The notes beneath the pieces are model-generated. The model was not told where the DNA came from, ran no database searches, and saw nothing but the letters and a program-made list of their open reading frames with translations. The translations under genes and the position numbers were made by a program. A stretch of 64,000 nucleotides of DNA from Candidatus Pristimantibacillus lignocellulolyticus (GTDB lineage: Bacteria; Bacillota; Bacilli; Paenibacillales; Paenibacillaceae), in contig CP097899.1 of assembly GCA_023639215.1 (NCBI GenBank), positions 4,336,001 to 4,400,000 of the forward strand. Reading direction: 5' to 3'. This document shows positions 45,993 through 54,300 of this stretch, in pieces (within the stretch, counting starts at the first letter, position 1; each line of letters begins with the position of its first letter).

Positions 45993-46949
45993 TTACTTTT
46001 GTAAAATGAGATAGCCTACTCCGAAATCAATGCTAGCAAATAATAAAAGAATCCTCTTTCCCGCCCGAATCTCTTTCTCTTTTTCCAGCTCTTGCAAACT
46101 AATATAAGGATCATTACCTAATAAGTTCATATCTGCCCATTGCGTTCTCGTGAAAAATTCGGCCGAGGTTTGTCGAGAACTAACTTCAATCGCCTGACAA
46201 AAGGAATCCGATAAATGCTGACAAATAATATAATCTATTTCGTGAGTTGAGAGCGCAAGTAGAATTAGCTTCTCCGCCTGCTCAATCATAAGCTGCTCCG
46301 CAAGCTGATAATCTTCTTCCTTCCATAAAGGATAAGAAAGAGGAATACCATCGTTCACCTTCTGCACCTCGATGATTTGATAATCACCCGCAGATGAAGA
46401 CAGCATTATTGCAGAGGCGCTGTCCCCCCGTAAGTACCCTGTGAATTGATATCGCAGCACATTAAACTCAACACTATCTACTGTCAACATCAATGCAAGC
46501 CCTTCTTGCTTATCAAACAATGAGGCTTGAGCCAAGCAAATTGCGTTTAAACTAGATAAGCTGCCGCTTTGTGAGACCATTAATGGAATGCAATCATGCC
46601 ATTCAAATTTACGTTTTATTTTCAATGCTGGCAGTACATAAATTTCTTCTAGTGTCTCATGGCAATAAAACACATAATCTAAGTTATTCAAATCCATATT
46701 AAGCTCTTTAATAATCTCTATAGATACCAAACTACCTATGGCCTTAAAAACTGGCACTTCTCTAGCTTCTAGTTCTGTCTCTTGCTCCAATAACCCCGCA
46801 CGAAATTCCTTGTAATGCGCCGGTGTTGAAAAGAATATCCCACTAAATTCATCCTGCAGCGCTTGATCGGCATTCATCATATCGTCGGAAGATATTTTTT
46901 GAAGTTTAGGCACATCCGTCTGCCCGATTGTCAAGTATAGGTTACTCAC
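45993..46949 (-). CDS. KASIII-like protein lacking the catalytic cysteine
   Basis: A 318-residue thiolase-fold protein that resembles FabH. The position of the active cysteine reads SQSGSLSSLNAI (residues 126-137) with no cysteine, while histidine is in CQHLSD (about 245) and asparagine in LGND (about 279). The ending FASIDFGVGYL matches the glycine-rich close of FabH-like proteins. With the neighbouring gene, which has the cysteine but not the His/Asn pair, it could form a heterodimer, as PqsB/PqsC do. The GTG start at 46949 has GTGAGGT about nine bases upstream. Confidence 0.72.
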   Translation of the reverse strand: MSNLYLTIGQTDVPKLQKISSDDMMNADQALQDEFSGIFFSTPAHYKEFRAGLLEQETELEAREVPVFKAIGSLVSIEIIKELNMDLNNLDYVFYCHETLEEIYVLPALKIKRKFEWHDCIPLMVSQSGSLSSLNAICLAQASLFDKQEGLALMLTVDSVEFNVLRYQFTGYLRGDSASAIMLSSSAGDYQIIEVQKVNDGIPLSYPLWKEEDYQLAEQLMIEQAEKLILLALSTHEIDYIICQHLSDSFCQAIEVSSRQTSAEFFTRTQWADMNLLGNDPYISLQELEKEKEIRAGKRILLLFASIDFGVGYLILQK

Positions 46950-46977
46950 AAGTTCTCTACCTCACTTTACCGAAAAT

Positions 46978-47949
46978 TCAATATTGATGGAGTCCACAGC
47001 CCATAAAACCTCCGTAGCCAACATTAATCGTAATATAGAAATCTCCCTGCACAATCGATCCATCTGCAATCGCCTGCTGAAGATTATACTGGATATCTGA
47101 GCTCGGCAAATGTCCTACTTCACTCGTCTTTACGTAAAACTTTTCCAACGGAGCACGTAGTAATAAGGCCACTGTTTCCCATGCTACCAAGCTCACATTA
47201 GAACCTATAATTAGTTTAACATCGCCTAACGAGAGATTTGCTTGCTTGAGAATAGACTGAATCGCACCACGAATGCCTAGAAAAAAGGTTGTATTAAAAA
47301 GTGCCAAGCCTTCTAAGTTCGATTCATCATAAACATACCCATCTTGATTAAACACTTCATACGTTTTGTGACCTTCTCCGGATCGTGTTAATAAACATGC
47401 AGTGGCACTATCGCCACATAAATAAAATTCAGTTAGCTTATGCGAACTTCCACTTAATTTGTCAGCGGAAACAATGAGGATCGCTCCTTGATCGGGATTT
47501 GAAGAAAACAGATTTGTCGCCATACGCAATGCCATATGAAACGATGCGCATGTTTGCTTTCCAATAGAGTAAATATTCGTATGCTGAAGACCATACGTTT
47601 GAATTATTTTTTTGAATAAATTATGCTGCGAATTCCAATTTCCACCATTTACAAACAGAATAGTTTGGATTGGAATCGAATTTCTGTTCAGTATTGGAGT
47701 AATTGCTGCAATAATCATTTCTTCCATCGTTAGTTTTGTTTCGAATGGAGCATGCCTAAATCCATATTTTTTTTGAAATGCTTCCACTTGCTCTTCCGTA
47801 ATTGCCATTCCCTGCTTCCGCAAAAGCTCCACACCGTCTTGAACTGAAAATTGTTGCTCAGGAATATAATTTGAAAAATCAGAAATGGAAAAATATACTT
47901 TTTTGTTCATCAATACATTTAATGGCTTTGCTTGAGCAAGTTCTCCCAT
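46978..47949 (-). CDS. KASIII-like protein with cysteine but altered His/Asn
   Basis: A 323-residue FabH-like protein. The nucleophile region is IGKQTCASFHMAL (Cys134). The place of the usual catalytic histidine reads IIGSNVSLVAWE, with no histidine, and the asparagine position reads EVGHLPSS, with histidine in place of asparagine. The ending GYGGFMGCGL closes the fold. It may act as an acyltransferase rather than a decarboxylating synthase. The start has AAGGAGG, lies 31 bases inside the preceding gene, and is translationally coupled to it. A functional pair with the gene at 45993 is likely. Confidence 0.75.
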   Translation of the reverse strand: MGELAQAKPLNVLMNKKVYFSISDFSNYIPEQQFSVQDGVELLRKQGMAITEEQVEAFQKKYGFRHAPFETKLTMEEMIIAAITPILNRNSIPIQTILFVNGGNWNSQHNLFKKIIQTYGLQHTNIYSIGKQTCASFHMALRMATNLFSSNPDQGAILIVSADKLSGSSHKLTEFYLCGDSATACLLTRSGEGHKTYEVFNQDGYVYDESNLEGLALFNTTFFLGIRGAIQSILKQANLSLGDVKLIIGSNVSLVAWETVALLLRAPLEKFYVKTSEVGHLPSSDIQYNLQQAIADGSIVQGDFYITINVGYGGFMGCGLHQY

Positions 47950-48923
47950 AATATGACCTCCTTCGATAACAAGGATTTCATGAGCCTATAGCATTGAGCC
48001 TGATCCAATTTTCTCAAAATAGAAGCTTTTATAAAAAGCTGTTTAGTATGTTCCCAACCGTTTCTAATATCTTGAATTTGTGAAAGAAGCATTTCGTACG
48101 TACTGGTCGAAATCAATAATAATTCATGTAATGACCTAATCAGTGAATCATTTGCTTTATGTCGATTAGCAATAATATTCAATCCGACCATACTATAGGT
48201 GAGATAATCATTTAATCTACTTTCATCCAGCTCTATATTCCATAAGCCCTCTATCTGGAAGGCTTGGATCTCAGTTATTAAACGAGCGGCATGATAGCGT
48301 ACTTCTTCCAAACTAAGCTCATACGGTGGGATTTCCTCACGAATACTGTACTTTAAAATTGGTGGAAGCTTATAGTTCGGATTTGTACAATATTCAGAGT
48401 TTTCATAAGCAGCAACCAACCTCTCCTCTGGAACGCCATGCTCCATATAGCCGTCCAAATTGTCATCTATAACATAGTAGGTTGACGTTTTTTCATCGTA
48501 TCCGTTAAATAAAGAATAATGATACCAATGAAACTTCTCGTAAGCTATACTATTGGGAATCCAATAGTATAGATCTACATTTAAAGAAAATATTTGTTTA
48601 GTCCTGCATAATTCTTTGATCTCTTGCAGGTAATTATCGTTATCCTTGAAATAGTAAAGGTCTAGCGGGCCAACTACATTGGAAAGGGAGAATTCCTGTT
48701 TCTTTCCTTCATTTGCATATAAATAGTCCAAATAATACATTGAATCTATCGTAGGATATCTAAATAAAGGATCAGTTGCCGCTTCCCAACGAAAATATTG
48801 ATACGAATTTAAATAAGCTGCATAGCGATAGCTAGGTTCAATCGTACAAGCTACAGAAAACATTTGATTCAAAATACAATTCATCCAAAATTCATCAAAT
48901 GGCTTGATTTTATTTGAATACAT
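47919..48923 (-). CDS. BtrH-like cysteine acyltransferase, first copy
   Basis: A 334-residue protein of the BtrH N-terminal type. FWMNCILNQM near residue 15 offers the cysteine, WYHYSLFNGYDEK near residue 165 the histidine, and YYVIDDNLDGYM the aspartate, in the order known for the papain-like BtrH fold. The C-terminal half is helical. It probably moves an acyl or peptidyl group from a carrier to an amine, or releases the chain. It overlaps the AMP-ligase gene by 14 bases and has GGGGGAG upstream. The relation to the gene at 41629 is inferred from shared motifs. Confidence 0.62.
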   Translation of the reverse strand: MYSNKIKPFDEFWMNCILNQMFSVACTIEPSYRYAAYLNSYQYFRWEAATDPLFRYPTIDSMYYLDYLYANEGKKQEFSLSNVVGPLDLYYFKDNDNYLQEIKELCRTKQIFSLNVDLYYWIPNSIAYEKFHWYHYSLFNGYDEKTSTYYVIDDNLDGYMEHGVPEERLVAAYENSEYCTNPNYKLPPILKYSIREEIPPYELSLEEVRYHAARLITEIQAFQIEGLWNIELDESRLNDYLTYSMVGLNIIANRHKANDSLIRSLHELLLISTSTYEMLLSQIQDIRNGWEHTKQLFIKASILRKLDQAQCYRLMKSLLSKEVILWENLLKQSH

Positions 48924-50286
48924 TTTTTTCTCCCCCTGACTGAACCCTTTTCTTCTTCAGTCTGTTTCCAAAAGTAAGCTCTTGAACAAACAAGCATTTT
49001 TGCGGAATCCCCCATGACGGCAGCCTGTCCTTGCAAAACGTTCTCATTCGTTTTCTAAATTCCGCAGCAGGCATGTCATAGTTTAATTGAATGGTAGCTG
49101 TAATCATCGTCCCCGTAATGATATGCTTCTCACCACATACAGAAACATCAACCACTTCTTCCATCTCTAGCAATACATTTTCAATTTCAATTGGATAAAT
49201 TTTCTCTCCGCCAATGTTAATCATTTCCGATTGGCGTCCTAATATACGAATATACTCACCGTTACACTCTACGGCATCCCCTGTTCGATACCAGCCATCG
49301 TTTGTAAAGCGGCTCTCGGCATTCAAATATCCCAACATAGTGAATTCCGATTTTACTTCTAACAGCCCGTCGACAATCCGTGTCTCATAATCCTCTCCTT
49401 TGAATTTCATCCATAAAGAGTTGGAGGATTGTGATGAAGAACGAATAATGCCGATCTCAGACATACCGTAGCTTTGTAACAATTTAATTTGCGGCAAAAT
49501 ACGATTCATATGTGCTAAAGTATGCTCCGTCATCGCCTCCGTACCATAATTTATCAGCTCTAGGCTGCTCAAATCATGTCGCTTATACGCTTCACTAAGC
49601 AATAATAAATTTAAAAATGTCGGAGACGCTGGCAGTACTTGTACATTATGCTTGGCTATCGAGGCGCATACTTCATCTGGTGAACGATCCTGCAATGTAA
49701 CGATGCATCCACCACTGGCCAATGTACTAAGAAGAGTATTAATTCCCCCAATATGATCAAAAAACAGAAAGCCCATCATTCGTTTACCGGCTCTTTTTCG
49801 ATTTGTAGAAAACTTTTTCAACATGACGGAAAAATTATGAACGGTCGCTTTACTTTTTCCAGTTGAACCAGAGGAGAATAAAATTAGACCTGGATGCTTT
49901 TGCTCTTGGATAGCCAAGAGCAATTCATGTGTAGGAGTTGTCGGGAATGATTGAACAGTAGCCTGGTCCTCCGCATCGATAGCAATAACGAATTGAGCTT
50001 GAGCTATTTCATATACATCCAACTCTCGGCTTTTCATACCACTTGTCAATGGAACGATCAGACATGCTCGATCTATTAGAGCGAGCATGAGTGCTAATGT
50101 TTTCGGTGTGAAATCACCTTCAAGAACTACGATGCTTCCCGCTTGAATCTGATGGCTATCCAGAAAAACCTTACTATGCTCGAAACCATCTAGTAATTGC
50201 TCGTAGCTGTAAGCTTTATTTTTCCATATGATTGCATCGTTTGAGCCGTATTCCTTGAATCTCTCAAGCAGAAAGCAAGTATGCAT
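48910..50286 (-). CDS. stand-alone AMP-dependent synthetase/ligase
   Basis: A 458-residue adenylate-forming enzyme, shorter than average. The ATP loop is FSSGSTGKSKAT, followed by LINYGTEAMTE, the SYGMSEIGI motif, WYRTGDAVE and ILGRQSEMINIGGEKIYP. The last lysine-bearing motif (usually GKxxR/K) reads GNRLKKK, so the position of the catalytic lysine is uncertain. It probably activates a carboxylic acid for loading onto the nearby stand-alone carrier protein. It begins only a few bases after the SDR gene and overlaps the BtrH-like gene. Confidence 0.82.
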   Translation of the reverse strand: MHTCFLLERFKEYGSNDAIIWKNKAYSYEQLLDGFEHSKVFLDSHQIQAGSIVVLEGDFTPKTLALMLALIDRACLIVPLTSGMKSRELDVYEIAQAQFVIAIDAEDQATVQSFPTTPTHELLLAIQEQKHPGLILFSSGSTGKSKATVHNFSVMLKKFSTNRKRAGKRMMGFLFFDHIGGINTLLSTLASGGCIVTLQDRSPDEVCASIAKHNVQVLPASPTFLNLLLLSEAYKRHDLSSLELINYGTEAMTEHTLAHMNRILPQIKLLQSYGMSEIGIIRSSSQSSNSLWMKFKGEDYETRIVDGLLEVKSEFTMLGYLNAESRFTNDGWYRTGDAVECNGEYIRILGRQSEMINIGGEKIYPIEIENVLLEMEEVVDVSVCGEKHIITGTMITATIQLNYDMPAAEFRKRMRTFCKDRLPSWGIPQKCLFVQELTFGNRLKKKRVQSGGEKNVFK

Positions 50287-50289
50287 CCC

Positions 50290-50988
50290 TTATACCCCTC
50301 CCAAATAAATACATTGACCTGTAATAAAATCACTCTCTTTCCGAATAAAAAAATCAACCGCATTAGAAACATCCTCAAATGTACCCATTCGTTGGATCGA
50401 TTGCCTTGCAATCAACTCATCCATCTTTGCACGCGGAACAGTCCGAATCAGATCCGTCATGACTGGTGTAGGTCCAACGCAGTTCACGGTAATACCATAG
50501 TTGGCATATTCTCTAGCGACAATCTCGGAAAATGATACAACCGCCGCTTTAGAAGCGGCATAGATGGATTCACCCTCCAATTGCAGCGGATAAGCAACCG
50601 TTGAGAAGTTGACAATTCTACCATAACGTTGCTGCATCATTAATTTGGCGGCTTCTCTAGTAAATAAAAATGTCCCCGTAACATTCGTATCAAAAATACT
50701 TTTAACAGTCGATAAAGGAGTTAGCAAGCTATGATTCATAGAGGCTATGCCTGCGTTATTAATCATAATATCCAGTTTTCCGTATTTTTTCTTGACATGC
50801 TTCATAACTTGCTTTACCTCAGCTTCCTCCGAAACGTTAGCGACAACATGATCATAACGATCATGCTCCCAATCCGCTTCATTACGACTGCATCCTACAA
50901 CATAATGACCCAAATCAGCGTAATACTGAGCGAGATATTTGCCAATTCCTTTGCGAGTTCCTGTAATGACTGTAATTGGCGCACTCAT
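50290..50988 (-). CDS. SDR-family oxidoreductase, FabG-like
   Basis: A 232-residue short-chain dehydrogenase. The NAD(P)-binding motif TGTRKGIG is at residues 9-16, then NNAGIAS, the serine in NFSTVAYP and the YAASK catalytic pair. It may reduce a ketoacyl intermediate in trans, since the KS module of the cluster has no ketoreductase. Its ATG overlaps the carrier-protein stop by four bases (ATGA) with AAGAGG upstream, so the two are translated together. Confidence 0.87.
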   Translation of the reverse strand: MSAPITVITGTRKGIGKYLAQYYADLGHYVVGCSRNEADWEHDRYDHVVANVSEEAEVKQVMKHVKKKYGKLDIMINNAGIASMNHSLLTPLSTVKSIFDTNVTGTFLFTREAAKLMMQQRYGRIVNFSTVAYPLQLEGESIYAASKAAVVSFSEIVAREYANYGITVNCVGPTPVMTDLIRTVPRAKMDELIARQSIQRMGTFEDVSNAVDFFIRKESDFITGQCIYLGGV

Positions 50989-51311
50989 GCGGATTCCTCT
51001 TCTAACAGCTCTTCAATATACTCTGCAAGTGTCCCTACTGTTTTAAAGGGGCTCGATGATCTAGACATTGCTTTTTCACTAGTTAACGTAATATCGTTGG
51101 ATTCCATATTTTCATTGATTCGTTCTTCCACAACCACGATAAAGCTTACAAGCTCCAACGAATTCAATACAGCATTTTCACCGAAAAGTACTGTCTCCCT
51201 ATTAAACTCAATTCGAACCTCATTGGCACTTAGAATTTCTTCCAGCGACGGGTACACGATGTTCTCCAGGATCATGTCGATTGTTTCAGGGTTGTTTGAA
51301 TTTATTACCAT
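50985..51311 (-). CDS. stand-alone acyl carrier protein
   Basis: A 108-residue acidic protein with a phosphopantetheine attachment region LNSLELVSFIVVVEE; the serine follows Asn rather than the usual Asp, near residue 50. The rest looks like a four-helix carrier with an atypical loop (SEKAMSRSSSPFKTVG). Located directly after the hybrid synthase (overlapping its stop by one base, TAATG) and before the SDR and AMP-ligase. It probably carries an acyl unit loaded by the AMP-ligase or received from the assembly line. Confidence 0.78.
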   Translation of the reverse strand: MVINSNNPETIDMILENIVYPSLEEILSANEVRIEFNRETVLFGENAVLNSLELVSFIVVVEERINENMESNDITLTSEKAMSRSSSPFKTVGTLAEYIEELLEEESA

Positions 51312-54300
51312 TATATATCTCCCTTTCCTTCTTCCATTTTTTTGAACTCACTTATTTTTAGAGCCAATGCTTTGATCGTATTATGTTCAACAATATTCAA
51401 TCCCTCTACAGGCAAGCCTCTGTCTTCCATTTCGATTTGGACGCGAACAGCTTGAATAGATTGGCCGCCTAGCTCGAAAAAGCTGTCATGAATTCCAATC
51501 TCGTCCATGTTCAAAACTTCCCGCCATATCGATGCGATTTCTTTCTCTAGCTCATTGCTTGGCGCTTCATAAGACTCTAATCGGGAATGCTTCCCCTCCA
51601 GCTTCTTTAATGCTTTACGATCAATCTTTCCATTTGCTGTTAACGGTATTTCATTAATCTGAACAAAATAAGAAGGGATCATAAAGCTCGGTAAATTCTG
51701 TAGTACCGCTTCCCGTAAAGTGTTCAAAGACAGCTCGACATCAGCTACAAAGTAGGCACATAAATAGCTGTACCCCTCATTATCTTCTTCAGCGATCACC
51801 ACAACCTCTTGAATCGAAGAATATTTTAATAGATGGATTTCAACTTCACTTAACTCGATACGATAGCCGCGAATTTTCACTTGACGATCTATTCGCCCTA
51901 AATAAACCATGTTCCCATCAGGCAGCCATTTCGCCAAATCCCCTGTGCGATACATTCTCTCGTCGGCAATCCACGGATGAGGGACAAAGCTGCGGTCAGT
52001 CAAATCGGGTCTATGAATATAACCTCGAGCCAATCCTTTACCGGAAATGCATAGCTCACCAGCTACCCCAACCGGTACCGGTATATCCCCATCTCCCAAA
52101 ATAAACGCTTGATTGTTATAAAGCGGTTTGCCAATTGGCACATTTTTTCCTTCAGGTGTTCGAGAATGATATATATACATATTGGAGCATATCGTCACTT
52201 CAGTCGGACCGTACCCATTAATTAAGTACATATCAGGATTCAAGCTCATAAATTGTTCCAATAAGACATCCTGTATAGATTCAACACCGACTAACATTTT
52301 ATTAAGTTTCACTAGATCCCGATGCTCTAACAAACCTTTTGCTACTGCAGATAAAATTGTAGGAGGAATATAGGCAAATGTAATTTGCTTATTCACAATC
52401 GTTTCGACCAATGGCTTGACATTGACAAAATTTCTCATATCATACAGAACCAATGTTCCCCCAAACACTAATGGTAAAAACAGCTCACTTACACTCACAT
52501 CAAAAGAAATATTAGTTAAGCTCAGTCCACGATCTTTTGTTCCAAACGTTTGGCCGCAATGTTGATTCATAGTGTAGACAAAATTGTGGAAGGAGCGATG
52601 TTCAATCATAACGCCCTTCGGCTCTCCCGTTGAACCAGATGTATAAATTACATACATAAGATTACGTGAATTTTGAATTGGCTGGAGATTACGCGAATCC
52701 CCTGTGTACAGGCTATCATCTAGTAGATGAATAATCTCTTTATCCTCTCCTAGATTCAATTCCCCAGATACATTCGTTAATACGACCTTCACTTTACAAT
52801 CATTAAGGATAAACGTCTTTCTAGCATCGGGATATTCTGGATCAATCGGTAAATAAGCCCCTCCTGCCTTTAACACAGCCATAATACCGATCATCATTTC
52901 TACCGAATGGTACGTCAACAGGCCAACTACTTCATCCGATTGAACACCTTCGCTTCTCAACCGTTTGGCTAGCTGATTAGCCTTCTCATTAAGTTCACCG
53001 TAAGTAATAAACTGATCCTCAAATTCAACTGCAAATTGATTCGGATTCAATCTTGCTTGTTTCTCAAACATTTGGTGAATCATTAGCCCTTCATTAAACT
53101 CACCTGATAAATCATTAAATTGTACAGTTATCTGATGCCAGTCCTTATCCGTTAGCATATTCAGCTCGCCAATTTTCTTTTGTGGATGTTGAGTGCATTG
53201 CTTCAATAGCTCAATATAATGTCCCATCATTTGTTCAATCGTACGCTGGTGAAATAAATCGCTACAATATTCCACAATTAATTCGATTCGATCTTGTCGT
53301 TCTACTGCTTGAACCATAAGATCAAATTTTGCAGTATCCATAGTAATCGCATGTGAACTAAGTTCGAAATGCTCTCCGACCATACTAGGTATTTTCAAAT
53401 TTTGCATAATGAACATCGTATCAAAGAGTGGATTACGACTTAAATCCGTAAAGCCTAATTCCCGCACTAAGTCATCGAAAGGAAAATCTTGATGCTGATA
53501 CGCTTGAAGTGAGTATTCTTTCACTTCATTCAAATATTGCTCATAGGTTTTATTCTTTGAAGGCTTGTTTAGGAATACCAGTGTATTAATAAACATGCCT
53601 ACCAAAGCGTCTAATTGTGGATCCAATCTACCAGCAATCGGCGTTCCAACAGCAATTTCTTCACTTTTCGAGTATTTAGACAACATAATTTGATACGCGC
53701 TCATCATCACCATAAATAAGGATGCATGTGCTTCCCGAGTAAACTGCTTCAATTCCTGCGTTTGTGTTTCATCGATTTCAAAGTACAACGTATGGCCTTT
53801 TTCACTTTTAATCGATGGACGAACAAAATCCAAAGGAAGATCAAGTATAGGAAGCTCTCCTGACAAAGCTTCTAGCCAAAACTGCTTTTGCTTTGCCATT
53901 TCCTCTGATTGTAAAGCCTCCTGCTCCCAAACCGAATAATCCTTATACTGTAATGACAAAGGCGGTAATTCATGCCCATCATATAAAGCAACAAATTCTC
54001 GAATTAATATCCCCATTGATGTACCGTCTGAGATAATATGATGCATATCAAAGAGAAGGATATACTCATCATTAGCCATATTAAACACGAAGACGCGAAA
54101 TAAAGGAGCCGAGCTTAAATCATATGGCTGAATACATTGTTGAAGCTGAGTGTTTATATCGTTCTCAGTCGCCTCCATCCACATGACCTCAATGGACATA
54201 TTATCGTGTATACGTTGAACCGGATCACCATTTTGAAAATAAAAGCTTGTTCTTAAAGATTCATGTCGATTAACGAGCAATTGCAAAGTTTTTTCCAAAT

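Noticed and set aside
50731..51345. 204-codon open frame on the plus strand
   Set aside because: It lies antisense to the SDR and carrier genes, which have strong family matches and ribosome sites; it resembles no known family.
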